Position numbers and translations under genes: made by a program
In this document: positions 33,435 to 43,186 of the stretch, piece by piece
How positions within the stretch are numbered: position 1 is the first letter of the stretch
Layout of the letters: every line of letters begins with the position of its first letter
The notes under the pieces: model-generated
Databases searched by the model: none
What the model was told of the DNA's origin: nothing
The model's input: only the letters and a program-made list of their open reading frames with translations
Source of the DNA: Frankiaceae bacterium
GTDB lineage: Bacteria; Actinomycetota; Actinomycetes; JAFAQI01
Assembly (NCBI GenBank): GCA_019239875.1
Contig: JAFAZI010000087.1
Location: 1 to 51,915, forward strand
Length of the DNA stretch: 51,915 nucleotides
Direction of reading: 5' to 3'

Positions 33435-33440
33435 CATAAT
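33435..33440 (+). promoter_or_regulatory. -10 box of proS
   Basis: CATAAT, seven bases, then ATG: a leaderless start for proS, in the 42-base gap after the acetyltransferase. Confidence 0.5.
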
Positions 33441-33447
33441 TGATGTC

Positions 33448-35181
33448 ATGGTCGCCCGCATGTCATCGTTGTTCCTGCGCACCCTGCGTGACGACCCCGC
33501 CGACGCGGAGCTCCCGAGTCACCGCCTTCTGGTCCGCGCCGGTTACATCCGCCGAGTCGCCCCTGGGATCTACTCCTGGCTTCCGCTCGGCAAGCGGATG
33601 CTCGACAACGTCGGCGCCGTCGTGCGCGAAGAGATGGAGCGGATCGGCGGACAGGAAGTGCTGTTCCCGGCTCTCCTCCCGCGGGAGTACTACGAGACCA
33701 GTCGTCGCTGGTACGACTACGGCGACGCGTTGTTCAGGCTGCAGGACCGGAAGGGCTCGGACTACCTCCTCGGGCCGACACACGAGGAGCTGTTCACCCT
33801 CATGGTGAAGGGTGAGTACTCGTCGTACCGCGACTATCCGCTGATCCTCTTCCAGATCCAGACCAAGTACCGCGACGAGGCACGTCCGCGAGCCGGTCTG
33901 CTTCGTGGTCGCGAGTTCGTCATGAAGGACTCGTACTCCTTCGACACGAGCGACGAGGGCCTGGCCGCGGCGTACCAGCTGCACCGGTCGGCCTACGAGC
34001 GGATCTTCAGACGACTCGGCCTCGACTACCGGATCGCCTTCGCAACCTCCGGCGCGATGGGTGGGTCGGCGAGCGAGGAGTTCTTGGCACCCGCGGAGTA
34101 CGGCGAGGACACGTTCGTCCAGTGCGCCAACTGCGACTACACCGCAAACACCGAAGCGGTCGAGATCGCAGCTCCCGAGAAGCAGGATCCGGCGGAGCAT
34201 CCGGCCAGCCGCGTGCTCGACACCCCGGACACGCCGACCATCGACACTCTCGTCGCGGTGATCAAGGACCACATGCCGGACCGCGAGTGGATCGGAGCGG
34301 ACACCCTCAAGAACGTGGTGCTCAAGGTGCGGGCACCGGGCGGTGACTGGGAGCTCCTTGTCATCGGCGTGCCCGGAGACCGCGACGTCGACCTCAAGCG
34401 AGTGTCCGGTCAGCTGGAACCGACCGAGGTGGACGTAGCGGATCCGGCGATCCTCGCGGCCCACCCGGAGCTCACGGTCGGGTACATCGGGCCGCAGCGG
34501 CTCGCCGAGTGGGGCATTCGCTATCTCGTGGACCCGATCGTCGTGCCAGGTAGTGCGTGGGTCACCGGCGCCAATGAGAAGGACAAGCACGCGGCATACG
34601 TCGTACGCGGCCGTGACTTCGAGCCGGCCGGCGAACTCGGTGCGGTGGAGATCCGCAACGGCGACCGTTGCGCCCGATGCGGCGGCGAGCTGTCGATCGC
34701 ACGTGGCATCGAGATCGGCCACATCTTCCAGCTCGGCCGCAAGTACGCCGACGTGTTCGATCTCGATGCCCAGGGGCCGGACGGCGAACCGTTACGGATC
34801 ACGATGGGCTCGTACGGCGTCGGCGTCTCGCGCGCCGTGTCAGCGGTCGCCGAGCAGACGCTCGACGAGAGCGGTCTCTGCTGGCCGGCAGAGATCGCAC
34901 CGTACGACGTGCACATCGTTCCGGTGGGGCGCGGCGACGAGCAGCTCACCGCGGCCACCACCCTGGCCGAGCAGTTCGATGCCGCGGGCAGCAGAGTCAT
35001 CCTCGACGACCGGGACGCGTCCGCGGGGGAGAAGTTCGCGGATGCCGACCTGATCGGCGTGCCGACCATCGTCGTGGTCGGAAAAGCACTCAAGGACGGC
35101 AACGTCGAGGTCAAGGACCGCAAGTCGGGGGAGCGTCGAACCGTCGCGCTCGACACCGTGGTCGCCGAGCTGACCGCGTAG
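33448..35181 (+). CDS. proS: Prolyl-tRNA synthetase, bacterial type with YbaK editing insert
   Basis: 577 residues. Class II motifs: [20 protein letters not shown] near residue 30-60 (motif 1), [19 protein letters not shown] (motif 2) and [17 protein letters not shown] (motif 3). The roughly 170-residue insert between motifs 2 and 3 is the YbaK-like editing domain that clears Ala-tRNA(Pro). The anticodon domain is at the C-terminus ([12 protein letters not shown], then [15 protein letters not shown]). It begins MVARMSSLF; the first ATG is placed correctly behind the CATAAT box. Confidence 0.95.
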   Translation: MVARMSSLFLRTLRDDPADAELPSHRLLVRAGYIRRVAPGIYSWLPLGKRMLDNVGAVVREEMERIGGQEVLFPALLPREYYETSRRWYDYGDALFRLQDRKGSDYLLGPTHEELFTLMVKGEYSSYRDYPLILFQIQTKYRDEARPRAGLLRGREFVMKDSYSFDTSDEGLAAAYQLHRSAYERIFRRLGLDYRIAFATSGAMGGSASEEFLAPAEYGEDTFVQCANCDYTANTEAVEIAAPEKQDPAEHPASRVLDTPDTPTIDTLVAVIKDHMPDREWIGADTLKNVVLKVRAPGGDWELLVIGVPGDRDVDLKRVSGQLEPTEVDVADPAILAAHPELTVGYIGPQRLAEWGIRYLVDPIVVPGSAWVTGANEKDKHAAYVVRGRDFEPAGELGAVEIRNGDRCARCGGELSIARGIEIGHIFQLGRKYADVFDLDAQGPDGEPLRITMGSYGVGVSRAVSAVAEQTLDESGLCWPAEIAPYDVHIVPVGRGDEQLTAATTLAEQFDAAGSRVILDDRDASAGEKFADADLIGVPTIVVVGKALKDGNVEVKDRKSGERRTVALDTVVAELTA

Positions 35182-35186
35182 CCGCG

Positions 35187-35600
35187 CTACGCGGGCTGAC
35201 CCGGGAGCGCCTGCCTCGTGCCCCAGTGCGCAGCTCGGACGGCGGCGTCGGAGAGCCATCCGATGGCCAGCGCCCTGGCATGGCTGTTGGGTGCCGTCGC
35301 CGCGACCAGGTCCCAGAGCGCACCGGCGACGCCCTGCTCGAGATGGGCGGCGAGATCACGCGCGGCCGAATGCGAGGTCAGCGGGCTCGGCAGTCGGTAC
35401 GCCGGCTGCGCCGGGACGGGTGACGCGTTCACGTCACCGATCATCGTGATCAGCTGGTCACGCTGTCGCATGTGTGTCTCGAGCGATCGGGAGGCGTAGT
35501 CGCGGTCGCTGCCGCGCATGACGGCGCCCGCCGCGCCGTATCCATACACCGCGGCGTGTTCTGCGGCGAGCGCGTTCTGCAGCGCGGCGAGGTCACTCAT
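35187..35600 (-). CDS. Ferritin-like DUF4439 protein
   Basis: 137 residues. [21 protein letters not shown] and [17 protein letters not shown] give Glu/His positions of a ferritin-like helical bundle. The last helices run from [21 protein letters not shown]. The family lies between proS and rimP in mycobacteria too and is of unknown function. It is the second gene of a short minus-strand pair, 21 bases after the lipoprotein, and its stop lies 5 bases from the proS stop. Confidence 0.8.
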   Translation of the reverse strand: MSDLAALQNALAAEHAAVYGYGAAGAVMRGSDRDYASRSLETHMRQRDQLITMIGDVNASPVPAQPAYRLPSPLTSHSAARDLAAHLEQGVAGALWDLVAATAPNSHARALAIGWLSDAAVRAAHWGTRQALPGQPA

Positions 35601-35621
35601 CTGGGACAGCCGCCCGCCGGC

Positions 35622-36038
35622 TCACTGCTCGACCGCAGCGTGCGCCGCGGCGATGCTCGCAAGCAACGCGGCGTGTGACCCGTCCACGGCAGCGAGCGCG
35701 AGCCGCCGCAGCCGCTGCGCCGACGCACGGAGCTCGGCCGGCAGATTCTGCACCGGCCTACTGGCCGGTCGCTCATGCGACGTCCCCCGCAAGGCAGCGA
35801 GGTGAGTGGCATGGATCGCTCGCTCGACCTGGAGCGGCGCGCGCTTGTGCAGTGGCAGGGTCGCGATCTTCACGTCGTAGGACGCCAGAAGTCGGGCCTC
35901 GGACACGCGAGCCTCCGTCAGCGCGGCGGCGTCGGGAGCCGGCGGCACCGCTGTCGACCTCGGTGTCGGTTTCGCGTTGTGGCAACCCACGACGGCAAGC
36001 GCTCCGGCGCCCAGGGCCGTCCGTCGGGTCACTCGCAC
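35622..36038 (-). CDS. Twin-Arg lipoprotein beside the ferritin-like gene
   Basis: 138 residues from the GTG chosen here. The signal reads [18 protein letters not shown]: twin Arg, a short hydrophobic stretch and a VVGC lipobox. A Pro/Ala-rich linker leads to a helical domain ([18 protein letters not shown], then [14 protein letters not shown] and [20 protein letters not shown]). The helices resemble half a ferritin-like bundle, so the partner gene may be a paralogue. A longer start eight codons upstream is open; a CAGACT box seven bases before this GTG favours the shorter form. Confidence 0.66.
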   Translation of the reverse strand: MRVTRRTALGAGALAVVGCHNAKPTPRSTAVPPAPDAAALTEARVSEARLLASYDVKIATLPLHKRAPLQVERAIHATHLAALRGTSHERPASRPVQNLPAELRASAQRLRRLALAAVDGSHAALLASIAAAHAAVEQ

Positions 36039-36045
36039 TGTGTCG

Positions 36046-36051
36046 AGTCTG
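36046..36051 (-). promoter_or_regulatory. Possible -10 box of the Tat lipoprotein gene
   Basis: On the minus strand CAGACT, seven bases, GTG. It lies back to back with the rimP -10 box in a 50-base divergent gap. C replaces T at the first position. Confidence 0.3.
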
Positions 36052-36075
36052 CCATCACGCACGGGGTTGCTCGAC

Positions 36076-36081
36076 TACCTT
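36076..36081 (+). promoter_or_regulatory. -10 box of leaderless rimP
   Basis: TACCTT followed by TGTCGCC and the ATG. It heads the rimP-nusA cotranscript. Confidence 0.6.
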
Positions 36082-36088
36082 TGTCGCC

Positions 36089-36529
36089 ATGACTTCGCTC
36101 TCGGCACCCAAGCTGCGCGAAGTGGCCGAACCGGTCGTCGTCAACGCGGGCTACGACCTCGAGGAGCTCACGGTCAGCCAGGCCGGTCGGCGCAGTGTCG
36201 TGCGCGTCGTCGTCGACCGTGACGGCGGCATCGACCTCGACGACGTGGCGGATCTGTCCCGAGCGATCGGCGCCGAATTCGACACGGCGGATGCCACCGG
36301 GGAGCAGCCGTACACGCTCGAGGTCACGTCGCCCGGTGTCGACCGGCCGCTGACGGAGCCGCGGCACTGGCGCCGCAACATCGGCCGCAAGGTGACGGTC
36401 GACGGGCTGACCGGCCGGATCGAGGGCGTCTCGGACGACGGCGTCACGCTTGACCTGGGGGGCGAGCGGCGCGACCTCCGGTTCGCGGACCTCGGCCCCG
36501 GCTCGATCGTGTTGGAGTTCTCGCGATGA
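36089..36529 (+). CDS. rimP: Ribosome maturation factor RimP
   Basis: 146 residues. [20 protein letters not shown] and [20 protein letters not shown], followed by [19 protein letters not shown], are the RimP hallmarks. It helps assemble the 30S subunit. ATG is set by the TACCTT box; the stop overlaps the nusA start by ATGA. Confidence 0.92.
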   Translation: MTSLSAPKLREVAEPVVVNAGYDLEELTVSQAGRRSVVRVVVDRDGGIDLDDVADLSRAIGAEFDTADATGEQPYTLEVTSPGVDRPLTEPRHWRRNIGRKVTVDGLTGRIEGVSDDGVTLDLGGERRDLRFADLGPGSIVLEFSR

Positions 36530-37515
36530 ACATCGACGTTGCGGCGCTCCGCGGTCTCGTCAGGGAGAAGGACGTCTCCTTCGACACCGTGGTCGAGGCC
36601 ATCGAGTCCGCTCTGCTTGCGGCTTATCACCGCACCGACGGCGCGCATGAGAACGCCCGCGCTGAGCTCGACCGCAAATCCGGCGAGGTGACGATCTTCG
36701 CGCAGGAGCTCGACGAGGCTGGAGCGGTGGTCCGCGAGACCGACGACACCCCGCACGACTTCGGCCGGATCGCGGCGATGACCGCGAAGCAGGTCATCAT
36801 GTCGCGGCTGCGGGACGTCGCGCAGGAGACGACCTACGGCGAGTACGCCGGCAAGGAGGGCGACCTGGTCAGTGGGGTCGTCCAGCATCACTCCGGGGTC
36901 CGTCCGGACGGACCGGTGTTCGTCCACCTCGGCGATGTGGAGGGCGTGCTGCCTCCCGGCGAACAGGTGCCCGGCGAGCGCTACGTCCACGGCGAGCGGC
37001 TGCGGTGCCTGGTGATCAACGTCAACAAGGGCATCCGCGGCACCCAGATCACGCTGTCACGCACCCACCCTCATCTCGTCAAGAAGCTCTTTGCGATGGA
37101 GGTGCCCGAGATCGCGGACGGGACGGTGGAGATCGCCGCGATCGCCCGCGAGGCCGGCCACCGGACCAAGATCGCCGTGCGGTCGAACTCCGCCGATGTC
37201 CGGGCCCGCGGGGCCTGCATCGGGCCGATGGGTGCCCGGGTGCGAGCGGTGGTGACCGAGCTCCACGGCGAGAAGATCGACATCATCGACTGGGACGACG
37301 ACCCGGCGACGTTCGTCGGTAACGCGCTGTCCCCGGCCCAGGTGACCAGCGTTTCGGTCGTCGATCCGACCGTCAAGGCGGCCCGCGTGATCGTCCCCGA
37401 CTTCCAGCTCTCCCTCGCGATCGGCAAGGAAGGGCAGAACGCGAGGCTCGCGAATCGCCTCACCGGCTGGCGGATCGACATCCGCTCTGACGCGGAGACA
37501 CCCGCTCAGGGCTAG
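36526..37515 (+). CDS. nusA: Transcription termination/antitermination factor NusA
   Basis: 329 residues, typical of the short actinobacterial form. The N-terminal domain ([19 protein letters not shown]) is followed by an S1 domain ([31 protein letters not shown]). Two KH domains follow, with [18 protein letters not shown] and [19 protein letters not shown]. The acidic C-terminal repeats of the enterobacterial protein are absent. It binds RNA polymerase and nascent RNA to modulate pausing. Confidence 0.93.
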   Translation: MNIDVAALRGLVREKDVSFDTVVEAIESALLAAYHRTDGAHENARAELDRKSGEVTIFAQELDEAGAVVRETDDTPHDFGRIAAMTAKQVIMSRLRDVAQETTYGEYAGKEGDLVSGVVQHHSGVRPDGPVFVHLGDVEGVLPPGEQVPGERYVHGERLRCLVINVNKGIRGTQITLSRTHPHLVKKLFAMEVPEIADGTVEIAAIAREAGHRTKIAVRSNSADVRARGACIGPMGARVRAVVTELHGEKIDIIDWDDDPATFVGNALSPAQVTSVSVVDPTVKAARVIVPDFQLSLAIGKEGQNARLANRLTGWRIDIRSDAETPAQG

Positions 37516-37518
37516 ACT
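37513..37518 (+). promoter_or_regulatory. Internal -10 box overlapping the nusA stop codon, for ylxR
   Basis: TAGACT, whose first three bases are the nusA stop, then six bases and the ylxR GTG. It suggests an internal leaderless promoter that can express ylxR and infB separately from nusA. Confidence 0.5.
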
Positions 37519-37524
37519 CTCCAG

Positions 37525-37815
37525 GTGACCAGGGGCGTTGAGCCGGTCCGCACATGTGTCGGGTGCCGGGTCCGCGCCGCGAAGTCAGACCTGTTGCGCG
37601 TCGTCGCGGTCGACGGAGCCCTGCTCCCCGATCACCGCGGCACCTCGCCCGGGCGTGGAGCACACCTCCATCCCACGGCGGAGTGCCTCGAGCTGGCGGT
37701 GCGTCGGCGGGCGTTCCCGAGGGCGTTGAAGGCCGAGGGTCCGCTCGATCCGACGAGCTTGTCGGCGTACGTCGCCAACGAAACGAATGCGAACGAGAGC
37801 GGAACCGAACAATGA
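37525..37815 (+). CDS. ylxR: YlxR family RNA-binding protein (DUF448)
   Basis: 96 residues. The N-terminus RTCVGCRVRAAKSDLLRV is the family signature, followed by DHRGTSPGRGAHLHP (PGRGA motif) and a short helix with AVRRRAFPRALKAEG. Small nucleic-acid-binding protein always found between nusA and infB; in some bacteria it affects nucleoid or RNase P function. The tail is not conserved. Confidence 0.88.
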   Translation: MTRGVEPVRTCVGCRVRAAKSDLLRVVAVDGALLPDHRGTSPGRGAHLHPTAECLELAVRRRAFPRALKAEGPLDPTSLSAYVANETNANESGTEQ

Positions 37816-37903
37816 GCGCTCGATGAGCCAGCACCGATGAGTACCGCCGTGCACTGACAACGGCTTGCGGTAAGGATGACCGTGGGCCACCGAAGGAGAG
37901 TTT

Positions 37904-40603
37904 GTGGCCAAGCAACGGGTATCCGCCCTTGCCAAAGAGGTCGGTCTGCAGTCCAAGCAGCTGATCGAGTGGCTCAACAACAACGGGGAGTACGTCAAGA
38001 CCCCGTCGTCGACCGTCGAAGCTCCGGTCGTCGCGAAGGTGTACGCCGCCTTCCCCCCGATCCCGGAAGACCAGCAGAAGCCGGCCAAGAAGACCGCGGC
38101 GAAGAAGACGGCCGCAGCCGAGCCGGAGGCGCCCGCCGCCCCCGCGGAGCCGCCGAAGGTCGAGGAGCCGCCTGCTTTCGCGCCGACCGAGGAGGTCTTC
38201 CCCCCGACGGCGCCGCCCGCTCCGATCGAGCCCGAGGCGCCCGCCGCGCTGTCCGACGCGCCGCCCGTGCCGCGGCCCGCTGCGCCGCGCCCGGCCGGCA
38301 ACAACCCCTTCACCTCTCGTCCCGCGGGCAACAATCCGTTCACCACGCGTGACCGCGGCGTTGCGGCGCCTCGTCCGGGACCCGGCCAGATGCCGCCGCG
38401 GCCAGGCGGCACGCGACCCGGCCCCGGCATGATGCCGCCGCGCCCGGCGCAGCGTCCCGGTGGCGGTCCGGGCGGCGGCGGTGGCTTCGGCGGCCGCGGC
38501 CCCGGCGGCCCAGGTGGTCGTCCGGGTGGCGGCCAGGGTGGGCCCGGCGGCGGTGGCTACCGCGGTGGCCCGGGCGGCGGCGGCGGTCAGGGCGCTGGCG
38601 CGCCCGGTCGTCCCGGCGGCTTCGGTGGTCGTCCCGGTGGTCCGGGTGGTCGTGGTCGCGGTGCTCCGACCCAGGGTGCGTTCGGCCGCGGTCCCGGTGG
38701 TCGCCCGACCCGGGGTCGCAAGTCCAAGAAGCAGCGCCGTCAAGAGTTCGACAACATGCAGGCCCCGACCATCGGTGGCGTGCAGGTCCCGCACGGCAAT
38801 GGCGAGCAGATCCGGTTGCCGAGAGGTGCGAGCCTCGCAGACTTCGCCGACCGGATCGGGGCGAACCCTGGATCACTGGTCCAGGTGGTGTTCACCCAGC
38901 TCGGCGAGATGGTGACGGCAACCCAGTCGGCGCCGGAGGAGACGCTGCAGCTGCTCGGCACTGAGCTCGGCTGGGATGTTCGCATCGTCACTCCGGAGGA
39001 GGAGGACGCCGAGATCCTGTCGCGCTTCAGCATCGAGTTCGACGCTGAAGAGCAGGAGGAGGACCTGGTCGCTCGCGCGCCGGTCGTCACGGTCATGGGT
39101 CACGTTGACCACGGAAAGACCAAGCTCCTGGACGCGATCCGCACGACCGACGTCGTGACCAGCGAGCACGGCGGGATCACGCAGCACATCGGCGCGTACC
39201 AGGTGCACGCGACGGTGGAGGGCAACGAGCGGACCCTCACCTTCATCGACACCCCGGGCCACGAGGCGTTCACCGCCATGCGTGCCCGTGGTGCACAGGT
39301 CACGGACATCGCCGTGCTGGTCGTCGCCGCAGACGACGGCGTGATGCCGCAGACCATCGAGGCGCTCAACCACGCCCAGGCGGCTGAGGTCCCGATCGTC
39401 GTGGCGGTCAACAAGATCGACAAGGAGGACGCCGACCCGGCTAAGGTCCGCGGCCAGCTCACGGAGTACGGCCTGGTGGCGGAGGAGTACGGCGGCGACA
39501 CCCTGTTCATCGACGTCTCGGCCAAGGCCGGTCTCGGTCTGGACACCCTCCTCGAGGGAATCGTGCTGACCGCTGACGCCGCCTTGGATCTCCGGGCCAA
39601 CCCGACCCGCACGGCCGAAGGTGTTGCCATCGAGGCTCACCTCGACCGCGGCCGCGGTCCGGTCGCGACCGTGCTGGTTCAGCGAGGCACGCTTCGGGTC
39701 GGTGACTCGATCGTCGCAGGCGACGCGTTCGGCCGGGTTCGCGCGATGCTGGACGAGAACGGTGATTCCGTCGAGGAGGCTGGGCCGTCGCGTCCGGTCC
39801 AGGTGCTCGGCTTCACGAGCGTTCCCGGAGCGGGTGACAACTTCCTCGTCGTACCTGAGGACCGTGTCGCCCGGCAGATCGCGGAGCAGCGTCAGGCGCG
39901 CGAGCGCTTCGCCGAGCTGGCGAAGGGCCGTGGCCGGATGACGCTCGAGGACGTCCTCGAGCGGATCCAGCAGGGCGAGGTCAACCAGCTCAACCTGATC
40001 CTCAAGGGCGATGTCTCGGGTTCTGTCGAGGCTCTGGAGGACGCGCTGCTGAACATCGATGTCGGCGAGGCGAACGAGGTGTCGCTGCGGATCATCGGCC
40101 GCGGTGTCGGTGCGATCACCGAGAACGACATCAACCTCGCGCGGGCGTCGGATGCGGTGGTCATCGGCTACAACGTGCGCCCCGAGGGCAAGGCGCGTGA
40201 GCTGGCCGAGCGCGAGAAGGTCGACGTCCGCTTCTACTCCGTCATCTACGCCGCGATCGACGACGTGGAGAGCGCGCTCAAGGGCATGCTCAAGCCGGAG
40301 TTCGAAGAGGTGCAGCTCGGCACTGCGGAGATTCGCGAGATCTTCCGATCGAGCAAGGCCGGCAACATCGCCGGCTGCATCGTCCGGTCCGGCACCATCG
40401 TGCGGAACTCCAAGGCGCGGCTGGTTCGTGACGGAGCGGTCGTGGCGGACAACCTGACCATCTCCACCTTGCGGCGGTTCAAAGACGACGCCACCGAGGT
40501 CCGTGAAGGCTTCGAGTGCGGTATCAGTCTCGGCAACTACAACGACATCAACGTCGAAGACGTGATCGAGACCTTCGAGCTGCGCGAGAAGCCCCGTACG
40601 TGA
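37904..40603 (+). CDS. infB: Translation initiation factor IF-2
   Basis: 899 residues from GTG, with GAAGGAGAG upstream. An N-terminal IF2-N helix domain ([20 protein letters not shown]) is followed by a Lys/Ala/Pro then Gly/Pro/Arg-rich linker to about residue 275. The G domain has GHVDHGKT (399-406), DTPGHEAF (449-456) and NKIDKEDAD (503-511). The beta-barrel and C-terminal domains end with [20 protein letters not shown] and [12 protein letters not shown]. It delivers initiator tRNA to the 30S subunit. Its stop overlaps rbfA by GTGA. Confidence 0.95.
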   Translation: MAKQRVSALAKEVGLQSKQLIEWLNNNGEYVKTPSSTVEAPVVAKVYAAFPPIPEDQQKPAKKTAAKKTAAAEPEAPAAPAEPPKVEEPPAFAPTEEVFPPTAPPAPIEPEAPAALSDAPPVPRPAAPRPAGNNPFTSRPAGNNPFTTRDRGVAAPRPGPGQMPPRPGGTRPGPGMMPPRPAQRPGGGPGGGGGFGGRGPGGPGGRPGGGQGGPGGGGYRGGPGGGGGQGAGAPGRPGGFGGRPGGPGGRGRGAPTQGAFGRGPGGRPTRGRKSKKQRRQEFDNMQAPTIGGVQVPHGNGEQIRLPRGASLADFADRIGANPGSLVQVVFTQLGEMVTATQSAPEETLQLLGTELGWDVRIVTPEEEDAEILSRFSIEFDAEEQEEDLVARAPVVTVMGHVDHGKTKLLDAIRTTDVVTSEHGGITQHIGAYQVHATVEGNERTLTFIDTPGHEAFTAMRARGAQVTDIAVLVVAADDGVMPQTIEALNHAQAAEVPIVVAVNKIDKEDADPAKVRGQLTEYGLVAEEYGGDTLFIDVSAKAGLGLDTLLEGIVLTADAALDLRANPTRTAEGVAIEAHLDRGRGPVATVLVQRGTLRVGDSIVAGDAFGRVRAMLDENGDSVEEAGPSRPVQVLGFTSVPGAGDNFLVVPEDRVARQIAEQRQARERFAELAKGRGRMTLEDVLERIQQGEVNQLNLILKGDVSGSVEALEDALLNIDVGEANEVSLRIIGRGVGAITENDINLARASDAVVIGYNVRPEGKARELAEREKVDVRFYSVIYAAIDDVESALKGMLKPEFEEVQLGTAEIREIFRSSKAGNIAGCIVRSGTIVRNSKARLVRDGAVVADNLTISTLRRFKDDATEVREGFECGISLGNYNDINVEDVIETFELREKPRT
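38390..38720. repeat. Low-complexity Gly/Pro/Arg-rich coding repeat inside infB
   Basis: Imperfect repeats of GGT/GGC/CGT/CCG codons encode the linker of IF-2 (units such as RPGGPGGRG and [12 protein letters not shown]). This tract varies in length among actinobacteria and is prone to slippage and misassembly. Coordinates are approximate. Confidence 0.7.
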
Positions 40604-41007
40604 GTCAGCACCAACGACGGATCGCCGTACGCGTGCGGGAGGTGGTCGCGAGCGTCGTCGAGCACCAGGTCAAGGACGACCGGCTGGGCATGGTCACGAT
40701 CACCGACGTCCGGATGACGCCTGACCTCCACGAGGCGACGGTGTTCTGGACTGTGTGGGGCGACGAGCAGGTCCGAGCCGACAGTGCCGCGGCGCTCGAT
40801 GATGCGAAGGGTCAGGTGCGCACGGCGGTCGGTCGTGCCACTGGCCTGAAGCACACCCCGAGCATCACGTTCGTGCTCGACGCCGTACCCGAGAACGCGG
40901 CGCACATCGAAGAGCTTCTCGCGAAGGCGCGGGACGACGATGAGCGACTGCACCGTGAGGCCGAGCGCGCGCGACCGGCGGGCGACCCGGACCCGTACCG
41001 GACATGA
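40600..41007 (+). CDS. rbfA: Ribosome-binding factor A
   Basis: 135 residues from the GTG that overlaps the infB stop. [20 protein letters not shown] opens the KH-like fold. Then come [20 protein letters not shown] and [19 protein letters not shown], matching RbfA, and a charged tail. It helps 16S rRNA 5'-end maturation and cold adaptation. The stop overlaps truB by ATGA. Confidence 0.9.
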   Translation: MSQHQRRIAVRVREVVASVVEHQVKDDRLGMVTITDVRMTPDLHEATVFWTVWGDEQVRADSAAALDDAKGQVRTAVGRATGLKHTPSITFVLDAVPENAAHIEELLAKARDDDERLHREAERARPAGDPDPYRT

Positions 41008-41867
41008 GCGACGGCCTGGTCGTCGTCGACAAGCCGGCCGGGTGGACATCGCATGACGTCGTTGCGCGGATTCGCAAGCTGGCCGGCACCCGCAAGGTGG
41101 GTCACGCGGGCACGCTCGACCCGATGGCGACCGGCGTTCTCGTCGTCGGCGTCAACAAGGCAACCCGCCTGCTCGGGTACATCGCCGGCAAGGACAAGGC
41201 GTACGACGCGGTGATCCGCCTCGGCGTCGCCACCTCCACCGACGACGCCGACGGGGAGGTGCTCGAGGAGCGCGACGCCGCCGGCATCAGCGATGAGCAG
41301 ATCACGGCGGCCATCGCTCAGCTCACTGGCGACATCGAGCAGGTCCCGTCGTCGGTCTCGGCGATCAAAGTCGACGGGGTCCGTGCCTACAAGCGGGTCC
41401 GTGACGGCGAGGCGATCGACCTGCCGGCTAGACCGGTGACGGTCAGCACGTTCGCGCTTGTCGCGCGCACCGGCCCGGAGCTCGCGGTGTCGGTCGAGTG
41501 CTCGACCGGCACCTACGTACGGGCACTGGCCCGCGACCTCGGCGCTGCCCTCGGGGTGGGTGCCCATCTGACCGCCCTGCGGCGTACCCGGGTCGGAGGA
41601 TTCGGGATCGATCGGGCGCGGACCCTCGATGCCCTCGCCGCGGACCTTGCCATGGTCCCAATCGCGACGGCGGCCGAGGCGTCGTTCCCGCAGCTTCGGG
41701 TCAGTGATGATGTGGCAACCCGCATCACTCATGGGCAGCGGGTGCCGATGGACATCACGTCGAGTCCTGCGGCGGTGTTCGGCCCGGATGGATCGCTCGT
41801 CGCGCTGATCGAGGACCGTGACGGCGTGGCGCAGCCGATTTGCGTGTTCGCGGGACCGGCACAATGA
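41004..41867 (+). CDS. truB: tRNA pseudouridine(55) synthase
   Basis: 287 residues. The catalytic Asp39 is in GHAGTLDPMATG; DKPAGWTSHDVVARIRKLAG precedes it. YDAVIRLGVATSTDDADGE and STGTYVRALARDLGAALG follow, as in TruB. It makes Psi55 in the T loop of tRNAs. The C-terminus is a small PUA-like domain (VATRITHGQRVPMDI). Overlaps ribF by ATGA. Confidence 0.93.
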   Translation: MSDGLVVVDKPAGWTSHDVVARIRKLAGTRKVGHAGTLDPMATGVLVVGVNKATRLLGYIAGKDKAYDAVIRLGVATSTDDADGEVLEERDAAGISDEQITAAIAQLTGDIEQVPSSVSAIKVDGVRAYKRVRDGEAIDLPARPVTVSTFALVARTGPELAVSVECSTGTYVRALARDLGAALGVGAHLTALRRTRVGGFGIDRARTLDALAADLAMVPIATAAEASFPQLRVSDDVATRITHGQRVPMDITSSPAAVFGPDGSLVALIEDRDGVAQPICVFAGPAQ

Positions 41868-42754
41868 CTGGCGTGCAACCCGCGGTCGTGCCCATCGGCA
41901 TCTTCGACGGCGTTCACCGCGGTCACCAGCTCGTCCTGGCCCACGCGGTGGCGGCGGCGAAGGAGCGTGATGCCCGAGTTGTGGTCATCACGTTCGACCC
42001 GCATCCGGTCGCGGTGCTCCGCCCCGAGGCGATGCCGCTCATGTTGACCACGCTCGAGCGACGCATCCAGCTGCTGGAGCAGCACGGCGCCGACCAGGTC
42101 GTCGTGCTGGAGTTCACCGAGGCGCTGTCCCATCAGAGCGCCGAAGAGTTCGTCGAGCAGACGCTCATCGAGCGTCTTCATGCCGTCCAGATCGTGGTTG
42201 GGCAGAACTTCCGGTTCGGACATCGGGCGAGCGGCGACGTGGCACTGCTCCGCAAGTACGACCTCGCAGTCGATGACGTCGCACTGCTCCGTGACACTGA
42301 CGTCATCAGCTCGACCTATGTGCGGGAGAAGGTGGCTGCGGGGGACGTCGCCGCCGCGGCTGTCGCACTCGGCCGGAACCACTTCGTCGAAGGCGCCGTC
42401 GTCCGGGGCGACGCGCGTGGCCGTGAGCTCGGATTCCCCACCGCCAACCTCGGCATCGACCACCGGATCGCCATTCCGCACGACGGCGTGTATGCCGGCT
42501 GGCTGACACGAGCCGACGACAGCCGTCACCTCGCGGCGATCAGCGTGGGGACGAACCCGACCTTCAACGGGGTTGCTCGTCGGGTCGAGGCGTACGTGAT
42601 CGATGAGGGCCACGAGCTCGATCTGTACGACGAGCACGTCGTGGTGGAGTTCGCGCAGCAGCTGCGCGGCATGGAGCGCTTCGATGCGATCGAGGATCTC
42701 GTCGACCAGATGCATCGAGACGTCGACCAGGCCCGCGCGCTCCTCACCCCCTAG
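41864..42754 (+). CDS. ribF: Bifunctional riboflavin kinase/FAD synthetase
   Basis: 296 residues, slightly short. The adenylyltransferase part has GIFDGVHRGHQLVLAHAV and VVVITFDPHPVAVLRP, with GQNFRFGHRASGDVALL and SSTYVREKVAAGD. The C-terminal flavokinase has GRELGFPTANLGIDHRI and HDGVYAGWL. It makes FMN, then FAD. The family's usual N-terminal 10-15 residues are missing; the ATG here overlaps the truB stop, so a shorter N-terminus is likely real. An upstream in-frame ATG at 41840 adds eight residues. Confidence 0.9.
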   Translation: MTGVQPAVVPIGIFDGVHRGHQLVLAHAVAAAKERDARVVVITFDPHPVAVLRPEAMPLMLTTLERRIQLLEQHGADQVVVLEFTEALSHQSAEEFVEQTLIERLHAVQIVVGQNFRFGHRASGDVALLRKYDLAVDDVALLRDTDVISSTYVREKVAAGDVAAAAVALGRNHFVEGAVVRGDARGRELGFPTANLGIDHRIAIPHDGVYAGWLTRADDSRHLAAISVGTNPTFNGVARRVEAYVIDEGHELDLYDEHVVVEFAQQLRGMERFDAIEDLVDQMHRDVDQARALLTP

Positions 42755-42761
42755 TTATCGC

Positions 42762-42819
42762 CCAACCGTCTCGAATCGTTGGTTCTGAGCACCCGAAATC
42801 AACGATTCGAGACGGTTGG
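42762..42819. repeat. Perfect 20-base inverted repeat between ribF and rpsO
   Basis: Arm CCAACCGTCTCGAATCGTTG and its exact reverse complement at 42800-42819, with an 18-base loop. Three more inner pairs are possible, one a G-U. It starts 7 bases after the ribF stop. It could act as a terminator or mRNA-end stabiliser, but there is no T run after it. It could also be a small inverted-repeat element. No second copy seen in this window. Confidence 0.75.
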
Positions 42820-42841
42820 CCGAGAAAAATCGCGGCTCGGC

Positions 42842-42847
42842 TATGCT
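42842..42847 (+). promoter_or_regulatory. Possible -10 box for rpsO
   Basis: TATGCT, about 70 bases before the rpsO GTG; AGGAGA lies closer to the start. This gives a leader of about 60 bases. Confidence 0.4.
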
Positions 42848-42916
42848 TGATCGCGTCAATAGCCGTCTGCCCCTGTGGTGCAACCCTGTGGGCTGATGAT
42901 TCAGGAGAACCACTCA

Positions 42917-43186
42917 GTGCCGCTCGACGCTGCTGTCAAGCAACAGATCATGTCCGAGTACGCCACCGTCGAGGGCGACACCGGCTCTCCAGAGGTCCAG
43001 ATCGCGCTGCTCACGCGACGCATCGCCGACCTCACCGAACACATGAAGCAACACAAGCACGACTTCCACACGCAGCGTGGTCTGCTGCAGCTCGTCGGCC
43101 GTCGCCGCCGGCTGCTGAAGTACCTCGCCGCCAAGGACGTGCAGCGCTACCGCGCATTGATCGAACGACTCGGTCTTCGCCGGTAG
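42917..43186 (+). CDS. rpsO: 30S ribosomal protein S15
   Basis: 89 residues, exactly the family length, from GTG with AGGAGA 9 bases upstream. Residues run [20 protein letters not shown], then [60 protein letters not shown]. It binds 16S rRNA in the platform region. A start 14 codons earlier has no ribosome site. Confidence 0.95.
   Translation: MPLDAAVKQQIMSEYATVEGDTGSPEVQIALLTRRIADLTEHMKQHKHDFHTQRGLLQLVGRRRRLLKYLAAKDVQRYRALIERLGLRR

Noticed and set aside
33463-34722. 419-residue minus-strand frame
   Set aside because: Antisense to proS, which has all class II motifs.
38390-38720. GC-rich repeated tract as a CRISPR or tandem repeat array
   Set aside because: The units are uneven codon runs inside infB, in frame, with no spacers.
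37460-38794. 444-residue minus-strand frame and an overlapping 281-residue one
   Set aside because: Result of the Gly/Pro-rich codon tract of infB read backwards; Thr/Arg repeats only.
42762-42819. Inverted repeat as a classic rho-independent terminator
   Set aside because: No T run follows the stem on either strand, only a short A run on the plus strand.
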